A stretch of DNA of 11,129 bases from Anaerolineales bacterium (GTDB lineage Bacteria > Chloroflexota > Anaerolineae > Anaerolineales > Villigracilaceae), in the NCBI GenBank assembly GCA_024763295.1, contig JANTFU010000051.1, forward strand, positions 1 to 11,129. Direction: 5' to 3'. A program made the translations under genes and the position numbers. The notes under the pieces were generated by a model that saw only the letters and a program-made list of their open reading frames with translations, made no database searches and was not told the DNA's origin. This document shows positions 1 to 6,052 of this stretch, piece after piece (within the stretch, counting starts at the first letter, position 1; each line of letters starts with the position of its first letter).

Positions 1-578
1 CCATGCCGCCCGTGCGCCAGATCGGGAATATGGGTTTGAGCTTTCTCGTCAAGGCAGCTACCGGCTATTGGAACATCTTCGACCCCACGAATGGTTTCCT
101 CGCAATCCGGCATGAAGCACTTAACAGCTTGAATTTGGAACGCTTGCACAAACGTTATTTCTTTGAAACATCCCTATTGGGCGAACTCTACTTAATCAAC
201 GCCGTCATTCGCGATATCCCTTACCCTGCCGTTTATGGGGATGAAGTCTCGAATTTATCAGTCACCAAAACTCTATTTGAATTTCCACCCAAGTTGGGGA
301 TACTCCTGCTGCGTCGCATCCTGATCAAGAAATTCCTCTACAACTTTGGCATTGATTCACTTTATCTGCTCAGTGGCGTACCCATGCTCATTTTCAGCTT
401 GGTCTTTGGCATCACAAAATGGATCAAATACGCTCGACTAGGTATCCCTGCCCCTACCGGAACCGTGATGATTCCCGTTATTTTTCTAATTCTTGGCTTT
501 CAGTTAATTCTCGCAGCAATCAATATTGACTTGGCAGCGACACCGCAAAAACCCATCGCCGAACACAAAGCGTTATAA
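1..578 (+). CDS. Family 2 glycosyltransferase, 3' part (DPM1/ArnC-like, membrane-anchored)
   Basis: The reading frame is open from the window edge, so the true start lies upstream; the ATG at position 3 is probably internal. The visible 191 residues begin after the nucleotide-sugar-binding half of a GT-A fold. They contain the run GNMGLSFLVK, then GYWNIFDPTNGF (residues 22-33), then RYFFETSLLGELYL and YPAVYGDEVSNL. These are the acceptor-side motifs typical of polyprenyl-phosphate glycosyltransferases of GT family 2. Two hydrophobic segments follow (about residues 119-137 and 152-177), a C-terminal membrane anchor common in this group. By family knowledge the enzyme would move a sugar from a nucleotide donor to a polyprenyl phosphate on the inner face of the membrane. 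The next gene starts 30 bp downstream on the same strand and is a GT-C-like membrane protein, the usual user of such lipid-linked sugars. The sugar and acceptor cannot be named from the sequence. Confidence 0.8.
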   Translation, partial: MPPVRQIGNMGLSFLVKAATGYWNIFDPTNGFLAIRHEALNSLNLERLHKRYFFETSLLGELYLINAVIRDIPYPAVYGDEVSNLSVTKTLFEFPPKLGILLLRRILIKKFLYNFGIDSLYLLSGVPMLIFSLVFGITKWIKYARLGIPAPTGTVMIPVIFLILGFQLILAAINIDLAATPQKPIAEHKAL

Positions 579-608
579 CCTGTACCATCCAAATCCCAAG
601 CCTGTATT

Positions 609-2453
609 ATGACCAACCACCCACTAATCATCCTGGGCATTTTTGCAATTATCCAAGCCCTTATCCTTCCCGGAATTATCATTCTAAAAATTTCCGGTTT
701 TCGCGGTAGCAGACTACAAAAACTGATTTATACCGTAGCACTCAGCCTTAGCAGTTCATATTTGCTGGTACTTATTTTATTTTTACTGCACATTTACGAA
801 CAGCGGATACTACTTTTTATTTTCTCAGCCGAAATCTTATTGCTATTTTGGATATCCATTACAACGCGACATCAGTCTCTTACAGAAATACTAGGTCAGT
901 GGGTGGACAATACACTCGACAGCTTCCGCAGCTTGCTTGATACATGGTCATCTGAAAAAAACTTCTCTTCGTTTGTCAAAACGGTCATTGCACTCGCTGC
1001 CTTTGTCCTTTCGCTCTCGCTGTTATGGTGGTCTATAAAGCTTGCCATACATTATTCAGGCACAATTTTCGATTCTTGGGATGCGATAGTCTCTTGGAAT
1101 CGTTGGGCGCTTGAGTGGGAAAATGGCACATTGCCGACGAGTACCCGCAATTACCCTCAACTGGTACCGATTAATTACTCCCTACCCTATGTATTTATGG
1201 GCAACACAGAAATTCAGCTCTTTTCCAAATTTCTGGTTCTGCCAATGGCTTTTTTGATACTCCTGATGCCATTCGATCTGGGCTTGCAAACAAAGAAAAC
1301 CGGCTTCTTTTTATCAACGATAGTCATTTATCTACTTTTAAAAAAGTTCCTGATTTTGGAACTCACCAACGGATATGTTGATGGCGTCATGGCATTCTTT
1401 GCCCTGTTGAGCCTTTACACTTTGATCAAGCTCGATCTGGCTGAAACAGAAAGAGAGAAAACGCACCTTCTCTTTCTCTGCTTTTTCTTCGCAGGTGCAG
1501 CGGCGGTAGTCAAACAGCCCGGCATTATAATTTTTATCCTTTTTCCAGTTTGGTTTTACTTTGGCATTCTGAAACAAGGACGTTTTACAGCCTTGCAAAA
1601 AGAGAAAAAACGCCTGTACGCTGCCACACTGCTCAGTGCCTTGATGGCAGTTCCCTGGTACATCTATAAACAGATCGCCATTTTCTTTGGGAATGACCGA
1701 GTCGGCATCACAGAATTGATAGAAGCTTCCGCCAACAACAACTACAACGTCGGATGGTTTCAGCAAATCATTGATACCATCTCCAAATTTGAAATCTACC
1801 TAATTCTATTTCCCATCATCCTACTCGCCTTCTTTGCCTTAAAACCCCTTTATCGCTGGTTGGTCGTCACGCTGATTTTGCCCTATCCCATTTTATGGGC
1901 GCTTGTTGCCAGCTACGACACGCGCAACCTTTCCATATTCATCCCAATTTTCGGCTTGGTCGCAGGCATATCCATCGAAAAACTCATCGACTGGGGACTA
2001 TCCCTCTGGGATTTTGGGAAAATCAAAACATGGTTACTGCTAACGATTATTCTGATCGCGCTTGGGTTTGGCTTGGTTGCCAAATACCCGAACGAAGTAC
2101 TTGCCGAAAAACAGCTTGCCCAACAAAGCCAACTCTTCAGCCCCAAAAAGAATGCCCTACTTTACGATTTAGTCGAACGCGAAGGCACTGAAATCAAAAT
2201 TCTTACCAACTACCCCATGCGTTTTCTCTCCGGCTTTGATGAAGTCGAACTCTACGACAACTACCGCAACTACGATACTTTCATTGGCAAACTAGAAAAC
2301 TTGCGCGTTGACTATCTACTCGTCCCCGAAGACATCTTCATTGATCCGCCGATTAACGACTATATTAACCAAAAAATTGACGAAGGCGCCTACGAACTTG
2401 TCTGGGAAGATAAAAGTTGGAAATATTACAAACTGCTTAAAGTCGTCCAATGA
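609..2453 (+). CDS. Polytopic membrane glycosyltransferase, GT-C / ArnT-PMT-like (GT39-type)
   Basis: This 614-residue protein has roughly a dozen hydrophobic segments. The first is at residues 5-27; others cluster around 40-80, 120-145, 205-260, 285-320, 340-355, 395-450 and 470-490. A mostly soluble C-terminal tail of about 115 residues follows. After the third or fourth segment an external loop carries FDSWDAIVSWNRWA (D155, D158), then RNYPQL and INYSLPY. An acidic residue in the first large outer loop next to aromatic residues is the hallmark of GT-C enzymes that use polyprenyl-phosphate sugars. YDTRNLSIFIPIFG near residues 436-449 resembles the ArnT/PMT segment around a conserved Arg. 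The gene follows the GT2 gene by 30 bp with no clear Shine-Dalgarno, so translation may depend on the upstream gene. The likely role is transfer of a lipid-linked sugar to a lipid, glycan or protein on the outer face. The exact family is uncertain; it could also be an uncharacterised relative of GT39/GT83. Base composition is more A+T-rich than in the rest of the window. Confidence 0.62.
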   Translation: MTNHPLIILGIFAIIQALILPGIIILKISGFRGSRLQKLIYTVALSLSSSYLLVLILFLLHIYEQRILLFIFSAEILLLFWISITTRHQSLTEILGQWVDNTLDSFRSLLDTWSSEKNFSSFVKTVIALAAFVLSLSLLWWSIKLAIHYSGTIFDSWDAIVSWNRWALEWENGTLPTSTRNYPQLVPINYSLPYVFMGNTEIQLFSKFLVLPMAFLILLMPFDLGLQTKKTGFFLSTIVIYLLLKKFLILELTNGYVDGVMAFFALLSLYTLIKLDLAETEREKTHLLFLCFFFAGAAAVVKQPGIIIFILFPVWFYFGILKQGRFTALQKEKKRLYAATLLSALMAVPWYIYKQIAIFFGNDRVGITELIEASANNNYNVGWFQQIIDTISKFEIYLILFPIILLAFFALKPLYRWLVVTLILPYPILWALVASYDTRNLSIFIPIFGLVAGISIEKLIDWGLSLWDFGKIKTWLLLTIILIALGFGLVAKYPNEVLAEKQLAQQSQLFSPKKNALLYDLVEREGTEIKILTNYPMRFLSGFDEVELYDNYRNYDTFIGKLENLRVDYLLVPEDIFIDPPINDYINQKIDEGAYELVWEDKSWKYYKLLKVVQ

Positions 2454-2454
2454 A

Positions 2455-2489
2455 AAAAATCCCGAATTCGTGATGAATTCGGGATTTTT
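2455..2489. terminator. Bidirectional intrinsic terminator shared by two convergent genes
   Basis: The core stem CCCGAATTC (2461-2469) pairs with GAATTCGGG (2475-2483) around the loop GTGAT. The T at 2460 pairs with A2484, and the A-tract 2455-2459 pairs with the T-tract 2485-2489. The result is a 15-bp perfect stem that is U-rich at its 3' end on either strand. It occupies essentially the whole gap between the TGA of the membrane glycosyltransferase (2451-2453) and the minus-strand TAG of the rRNA methyltransferase (2490-2492). Confidence 0.92.
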
Positions 2490-3674
2490 CTATATGCGGC
2501 AAACTAATCCTTTCAGATACTCCCCTTCAGGGAAATTCAGCGCAATAGGATGGTCAGCGCCCTGCCCCAATTTTTGGGTAATTTGCGCCTCCACGCCCGC
2601 ATCTAACGCAGCATCGGCAACGATTTTTTGGAAGAGAGGCATATCAATCCCGCCGGAACACGAAAAAGTGACCAAAATCCCGCCGGGGCGCAGCAGCTTG
2701 AACGCCAGTAGGTTGATGTCCTTGTAGCCGCGCGCCGCGCGCTTGACTTGCGCTTTAGTCGGCGCAAATTTGGGCGGATCAAGCACGATTAAGTCAAAGG
2801 ATTTGCGCGAATCGCGGAAGGTGCGCAGTTCTTTGAAGACATCGCCTTCGAGCCACTCATGGATTTCACTGGGTTGCCCGTTAAGAGCAGCGTTTTCAGC
2901 TCCCAGCTTAAGCGCGTCTCCCGAAGCGTCGATGGACAGCACCGATTTCGCCCCGCCCGCCGCCGCGTGGACGCTGAATCCGCCCGTATAGCAGAAGCAG
3001 TTCAGCACATCGCGATCTTTGGCAAGTTGACCGACCAAATGACGATTTTCACGCTGATCGAGATAGAAGCCGGTTTTGTGTCCGTTAATAATGTCTACGG
3101 TGAAACGTGTTCCGTATTCCGTGATTTCGACTTTTTCGGGGGGATTGCCGCGCAAAATGCCTGTGCGTGGTTCTAAACCTTCGAGTTTGCGCACATCCAC
3201 GTCCGAGCGTTCGTAGATGTTGGGGATGCCGGTTAGTTCAACGAGCAAATCTGCAATGGTTTCGCGCCAATATTCCGCTCCGGCGGTGAGAATTTGCATA
3301 ACCAACACATCATCGCCGTAGCGGTCAACAATCAAGCCGGGGATGCCGTCTGATTCGGCGTGGACGAGGCGTTCAGCATTGTAGGGGATGGGCGGGATGA
3401 CCCCGCCCTTACGGCGGGAGATAGCGGCAGCCAACTTTGTCTTCAGGAAATCTGCGTCTATGGCGGTATCAAGCCAACTCCAGGCGCGAGCTCGGATGCT
3501 GGAATTGGGCGAGTAGGCGGCTTTCGCCAGAAATTCGCCTTTTGATGAGATGATCTCTACCGTCTCACCAAGTCCAGCATTTCCATCCATAGACGCAATC
3601 GCCCCTGAAAAAATCCAGGGGTGGTGGCGGTAGAGGGACTTTTCGCGTCCTGCGTGAAGGATGATAGCTGACAT
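2490..3674 (-). CDS. rlmI: Class I SAM-dependent rRNA methyltransferase, RlmI family (23S rRNA m5C)
   Basis: At 394 residues this has the normal length for RlmI, which methylates cytosine 1962 of 23S rRNA (E. coli numbering). The N-terminal PUA-like domain starts with the family run GREKSLYRHHPWIFSGAI (residues 9-26), which supports this ATG. A middle EEHEE-type region holds RLVHAESDGIPGLIVDRYGD (102-121). The C-terminal Rossmann domain contains NGHKTGFYLDQRENR (197-211), the SAM-binding run LNCFCYTGGFSVHAAAGGA (224-242), SIDAS (247-251), LDPPKFAP (298-305), GYKDIN (316-321), FSCSGG (337-342, with a conserved Cys339) and EGEYLKG near the end. These match the E. coli protein's landmarks closely. 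Residues 89-98 (KGGVIPPIPY) are encoded by a palindromic repeat also found at 10701-10728. No strong Shine-Dalgarno is visible; GGCGG about 9 nt upstream is the only candidate and belongs to the flanking inverted repeat. RlmI and RlmI/K-like paralogs are hard to separate, so the target base is inferred from family membership. Confidence 0.9.
   Translation of the reverse strand: MSAIILHAGREKSLYRHHPWIFSGAIASMDGNAGLGETVEIISSKGEFLAKAAYSPNSSIRARAWSWLDTAIDADFLKTKLAAAISRRKGGVIPPIPYNAERLVHAESDGIPGLIVDRYGDDVLVMQILTAGAEYWRETIADLLVELTGIPNIYERSDVDVRKLEGLEPRTGILRGNPPEKVEITEYGTRFTVDIINGHKTGFYLDQRENRHLVGQLAKDRDVLNCFCYTGGFSVHAAAGGAKSVLSIDASGDALKLGAENAALNGQPSEIHEWLEGDVFKELRTFRDSRKSFDLIVLDPPKFAPTKAQVKRAARGYKDINLLAFKLLRPGGILVTFSCSGGIDMPLFQKIVADAALDAGVEAQITQKLGQGADHPIALNFPEGEYLKGLVCRI
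3381..3412 (-). repeat. GC-rich palindromic repeat, copy 1, inside the rlmI-like frame
   Basis: On the minus strand this reads GTAAGGGCGGGGTCATCCCG and continues CCCATCCCCTAC. On the plus strand GGGCGGG (3390-3396) pairs with CCCGCCC (3402-3408). Outer pairs are GTA (3381-3383) with TAC (3410-3412), and GGGAT (3385-3389) is left as a bulge. The first 23 nt match the copy at 10701-10723 at 22 positions. It codes in frame for residues 89-98 of the rRNA methyltransferase, at the junction between its PUA-like and central domains. The match and the pairing are direct observations; that it is a dispersed element is inference. Confidence 0.7.
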
Positions 3675-3681
3675 AATTTTT

Positions 3682-3795
3682 AACCGCCAAGGCGCAGAGT
3701 GCGCAGAGCTTTTATAAAAGTCGCCAAGGTGTTTAAAATCTTAGCGACTTGGAAAAGGCTTAAAAAGGCTTGGCGTTCTTCGCGTCTTGGCGGTT
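3682..3795. repeat. Nested inverted repeat between the PLP enzyme and rlmI-like genes
   Basis: The outer arms AACCGCCAAG (3682-3691) and CTTGGCGGTT (3786-3795) are perfect 10-bp complements. Inside is a perfect 12-bp palindrome CTTTTATAAAAG (3709-3720). It overlaps a second stem, AAGTCGC (3718-3724) with GCGACTT (3744-3750), extended by AAG/CTT after one mismatch. Read on the minus strand, the inner stem is followed by a short T-rich run, so it could act as a weak terminator for the alpha-oxoamine synthase gene, which ends at 3801. The right-hand context of the rlmI-like gene (its 5' leader) lies in the left arm. Together with the purine-rich GGCGCAGAGTGCGCAGAG run, the layout looks like a dispersed intergenic repeat rather than unique sequence, though only one copy is present here. 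Confidence 0.75.
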
Positions 3796-3800
3796 TCCTT

Positions 3801-5009
3801 TTAGATAATGCCGATCTCTTTACCAGCTTCGGCAATCACATCGAGGGCGTAAGCGATGTCTTTGGTTTCATGCGCTGCGGTGATGGTGGAGCGCAGGCGA
3901 GCGAGCCCGCTGGGAACGGCGGGCGAAACGACGGGCAGCATGAAGAGATCTTTCGCTTGGCAGGCGGCGGTCAGTTCGTAGGCGCGTTCGTCGTCGCCGC
4001 ACATGATTGGGACGACGGCGGTTTCGGAGTAGAGCGTGTCAAAACCGGCATCTTTGAGACCGCCAAGGAATTGGTGGGTATTTTTCCAGAGTTTTTCTAT
4101 GCGCCAGGGTTCATCAAGAATGACCTTGAAGGATTCCATCGCGGCGGCGGCTTGTGCGGGCGGCAACGCGGCGGAGAAAATATAGGCGCGGCTGGCGTGG
4201 CGCAAATAGTCGATCATATCTTTTTTGCCGGCAACATATCCGCCCACCGAGGGGATGGTTTTGCTAAGCGTGCCCATTTTGATATCGACGGTGCCGAACA
4301 TGTCGAAATGTTCTTCAATACCGCGACCGGTTTTGCCGAGTACGCCAACCGAGTGGGCTTCGTCCATCATTAGCCAGGCATCGTATTTTTGGCAGAGTTC
4401 GACCATTTTCGGCAAGTCAATGATGTCGCCATCCATGCTGAAGACGGCGTCGGCAATCACAAGTTTTGAGACATCGGAGGGGGCTTGTTGGAGACGTTTT
4501 TCGAGGTCCGCCATATCGTTATGTTTGAAGCGGCGGAAGAGGGCACCCGACATCATGCAGCCATCCACGATGCTGGCGTGGTTGAGTTTGTCAGAGAGTA
4601 CCCAGTCGCCGCGCCCCATGAGCGTGGAGATGACGCTCAGGTTGGTGGCGTAGCCGGATGTGTAGGTGACGGCAGCTTCGGCATGTTTGAAATCGGCGAT
4701 AGTTTCTTCGAGTTCGTTGTGCAGGTCGAGGGTACCAGCCAGGGTGCGGACACCATTCGTTCCCGTGCCGTATTTATCGATGGCAGCTTTGGCGGCGGCT
4801 GCAATTCGGGGGTGACCGAGCAAGCCCAAATAGCCGTACGAGGCGTACATGCCCATCCGGCGTCCGTTTACCAAGACGGTTGCGTCATCGTAAACTTCAG
4901 TAACCGGCATATTGTAGAAATAAACGCCGCGCGCTTTCATATCGTTGGCGCGGTCTGTCATGGCTTGAATGCGTTGTGAAACGGCATCATTTGCCTTATG
5001 TGATCCCAT
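3801..5009 (-). CDS. Alpha-oxoamine synthase (KBL/BioF/SPT-type PLP enzyme)
   Basis: At 402 residues this is normal length for the fold-type I PLP enzymes that condense an amino acid with an acyl-CoA: glycine C-acetyltransferase, 8-amino-7-oxononanoate synthase, serine palmitoyltransferase and 5-aminolevulinate synthase. Visible landmarks are YASYGYLGLLGHP (55-67), YGTGTNGVRTLAGT near 80-93, TSGYATN (117-123), the PLP-stacking His in LNHASIVDG (H144), MMDEAHSVGVLGKTGRG (214-230, with D216 and H219), and TLSKTIPSVGGYVAG (247-261) with K250 as the Schiff-base lysine. The C-terminal RLRSTITAAH matches the usual substrate-carboxylate Arg region. The start is fixed by a strong AAGGAG seven bases upstream (5017-5022), and there is a good promoter at 5060-5088. 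Neighbours are not biotin, threonine or sphingolipid genes, so the acyl-CoA and amino acid cannot be chosen. The SK-T--GGY active-site context looks a little more like serine palmitoyltransferase-type members than classic KBL, but that is weak evidence. Confidence 0.88.
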   Translation of the reverse strand: MGSHKANDAVSQRIQAMTDRANDMKARGVYFYNMPVTEVYDDATVLVNGRRMGMYASYGYLGLLGHPRIAAAAKAAIDKYGTGTNGVRTLAGTLDLHNELEETIADFKHAEAAVTYTSGYATNLSVISTLMGRGDWVLSDKLNHASIVDGCMMSGALFRRFKHNDMADLEKRLQQAPSDVSKLVIADAVFSMDGDIIDLPKMVELCQKYDAWLMMDEAHSVGVLGKTGRGIEEHFDMFGTVDIKMGTLSKTIPSVGGYVAGKKDMIDYLRHASRAYIFSAALPPAQAAAAMESFKVILDEPWRIEKLWKNTHQFLGGLKDAGFDTLYSETAVVPIMCGDDERAYELTAACQAKDLFMLPVVSPAVPSGLARLRSTITAAHETKDIAYALDVIAEAGKEIGII

Positions 5010-5035
5010 AAGAAAACTCCTTGAAAAAGGTTTTG

Positions 5036-5046
5036 CGATAATATCG
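5036..5046. other. Short palindrome in the 5' leader of the alpha-oxoamine synthase gene
   Basis: CGATA-A-TATCG is an 11-bp symmetric sequence lying between the predicted transcription start (about 5053, minus strand) and the Shine-Dalgarno at 5017-5022. It could be a small operator. It is short and A+T-rich, so chance is a real alternative. Confidence 0.25.
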
Positions 5047-5059
5047 TTTAACAGCGTGT

Positions 5060-5088
5060 AGTGTAGTCTAGCGAGGGGGAACTGTCAA
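5060..5088 (-). promoter_or_regulatory. Sigma-70-like promoter for the alpha-oxoamine synthase gene
   Basis: Read on the minus strand, TTGACA (5088-5083) is a perfect -35 hexamer. A 17-nt spacer leads to TACACT (5065-5060), which matches four of six -10 positions including the key first, second and last bases. The promoter starts immediately after the TAA of the upstream methyltransferase gene (5091-5089). The enzyme gene can therefore be expressed independently even though no terminator separates the two. Confidence 0.6.
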
Positions 5089-5778
5089 TTAGGGCAGCCA
5101 ATAAACACCTGTCCATTCGGGCAAAACTTGCCAACCTTCGCGGATAACCTTCGCCCCCATCTCTGCCCCAAAGAAAAAAGCGGACAATTCCTGGGCTTCG
5201 GCGAGGGATGCAAAGCGATAATCGGTGCGGAACGCTCCTGACCCGAAACCTGCCTCCGCCAAAAAGTCAAAATACGCGGCGAGATGCGCTGGCGGCGTTG
5301 GATGCGCCACCCCCGTGCCTTGTGTCTCAAAAATGATAATCTTCCCATCCGGCTTTAGAATGCGACGCATTTCCGCCAACCCATCTTCGAGCGCGATTTT
5401 CCACGCATCACCGCCCCATACTGCCAAATAACAAAAAGACCAGCCCGAAACAACCAAATCAACGCTGGCGTCGCCAAGCGGAATTTGGCGATGATCTGCC
5501 ACGCCCGTTGCCCAATTTTTCACGCCCATAGCCTCCAGCGAACGCGCCGCTTCCGCCAGCATGTGCGCGGATGCATCGAAGGCGTGCACAAAATCAACAT
5601 ACGGCGCGAGCAGGCGCGTCAAACGCCCCGTTCCTGCACCAAGGTCGGCGACGGTTAAACCTTTCAGCGAAACAAGCTTCTCAATCTCTTTCAGGATGTT
5701 GCCTTGATAATCTTCACGCTGAATTAGGCGTTCGTATTGGTCGGCGTGGGATGCGTAGACTTCTTTTTCTGTGGGCAT
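5089..5778 (-). CDS. Class I SAM-dependent methyltransferase (UbiE/Methyltransf_11-like), substrate unknown
   Basis: This 229-residue protein has a Rossmann methyltransferase core. Motif I is TVADLGAGTGRLTRLL (42-57). An acidic residue ends beta-2 in HAFDAS (D69), where it should bind the SAM ribose. ADHRQIPLGDASVDLVVSGWSF (94-115) covers motifs II-III, and EMRRILKPDGKIIIFET gives the usual beta-5 segment. This is the layout of small-molecule methyltransferases of the Methyltransf_11/25 group. The C-terminal 75 residues (PTPPAHLAAYFDFLAEAGFGSGAFRTDYRF onward) probably form the substrate cap, and I cannot name the substrate. AGGA (minus strand, 5789-5786), seven bases before the ATG, supports the start. 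It is transcribed away from marR across a 274-bp spacer and ends one base before the next gene's promoter on the same strand. No terminator is seen between them. Confidence 0.82.
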   Translation of the reverse strand: MPTEKEVYASHADQYERLIQREDYQGNILKEIEKLVSLKGLTVADLGAGTGRLTRLLAPYVDFVHAFDASAHMLAEAARSLEAMGVKNWATGVADHRQIPLGDASVDLVVSGWSFCYLAVWGGDAWKIALEDGLAEMRRILKPDGKIIIFETQGTGVAHPTPPAHLAAYFDFLAEAGFGSGAFRTDYRFASLAEAQELSAFFFGAEMGAKVIREGWQVLPEWTGVYWLP

Positions 5779-5791
5779 GGGGTTTTCCTAC

Positions 5792-5847
5792 AATTTCATG
5801 GAATTGAAATTCCATACTGAATTGGAAAGTCTGCTTCAAGCAGACTT
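5792..5847. repeat. Double palindrome in the divergent spacer
   Basis: Two inverted repeats lie side by side. The first can fold two mutually exclusive ways: AATTTCA (5792-5798) with TGAAATT (5805-5811), or ATGGAATT (5798-5805) with AATTCCAT (5808-5815). The second is AAGTCTGCTT (5827-5836) and AAGCAGACTT (5838-5847), 10-bp arms around a single C. The first palindrome sits directly upstream of the minus-strand methyltransferase Shine-Dalgarno. No other copy is in this window. The shape suggests either a dispersed intergenic repeat or a DNA-binding site. Confidence 0.65.
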
Positions 5848-5992
5848 GGCGTATCAGCTGTCGCTTTCAAGCAGCGGTTTCTTTTTTGAATACCGAAACC
5901 AAAACACACGGATAAGTGAATGTCAAGATTATAAAGCACTCTCCATTTGTATTAGAAGTCTATTAACAAATATTTAGATGTGGATATTTCCC
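5848..5992. other. A+T-rich intergenic stretch of the divergent spacer, no gene seen
   Basis: This is the middle of the 274-bp spacer between the minus-strand methyltransferase and marR. It is A+T-rich with no ORF that looks like protein. GCTTTCAAGCAG (about 5862-5873) echoes part of the adjacent palindrome. A TTGACA lies on the minus strand at 5926-5921 but has no matching -10 at normal distance, so I do not call a promoter there. Confidence 0.4.
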
Positions 5993-6020
5993 TTGACAAC
6001 TTTCTTCTTTTGCATATATT
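5993..6020 (+). promoter_or_regulatory. Strong sigma-70-like promoter of the marR-ABC operon
   Basis: TTGACA (5993-5998) is a perfect -35 hexamer and TATATT (6015-6020) matches five of six -10 positions with a 16-nt spacer. An upstream TG (6011-6012) may add extended -10 contact. The start of transcription would fall near 6027, 25-30 bases before the marR ATG and inside or next to the direct repeats described separately. Confidence 0.75.
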
Positions 6021-6052
6021 TAAGCGGACTTAACTAAAAAGGTAACTTAACT
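6021..6052 (+). promoter_or_regulatory. Candidate MarR operator: direct repeats at the transcription start
   Basis: ACTTAACT occurs at 6028-6035 and again at 6045-6052, one start 17 bases from the other, ending directly before the marR ATG. Overlapping the first copy is a small dyad, TAAG-CGGA-CTTA (6021-6032). MarR dimers usually bind A+T-rich dyads over or just after the promoter of their own operon, so this is a good place for autoregulation. The repeats also flank the AAGG used as Shine-Dalgarno (6039-6042). The repeat is directly visible; binding is inference. Confidence 0.45.

Noticed and set aside
1338..1766. 142-codon minus-strand frame inside the membrane glycosyltransferase gene
   Set aside because: Antisense shadow of transmembrane helices; charge pattern and composition do not resemble a real protein.
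3699..4373. 224-codon plus-strand frame opposite the 3' half of the alpha-oxoamine synthase gene
   Set aside because: It starts inside the inverted-repeat spacer and runs antisense to conserved PLP-enzyme motifs. Its translation is Gly/Phe-rich without a known fold.
5861..5885. Possible terminator hairpin followed by TTTCTTTTTT in the divergent spacer
   Set aside because: No stem longer than about 4 bp forms before the T-run, and no plus-strand gene ends just upstream.
5898..5926. Minus-strand TTGACA (5926-5921) as promoter for the methyltransferase gene
   Set aside because: No acceptable -10 hexamer lies 16-18 bases downstream; the sequence there is TTTGGT-like. A promoter must exist in the spacer but I cannot place it.
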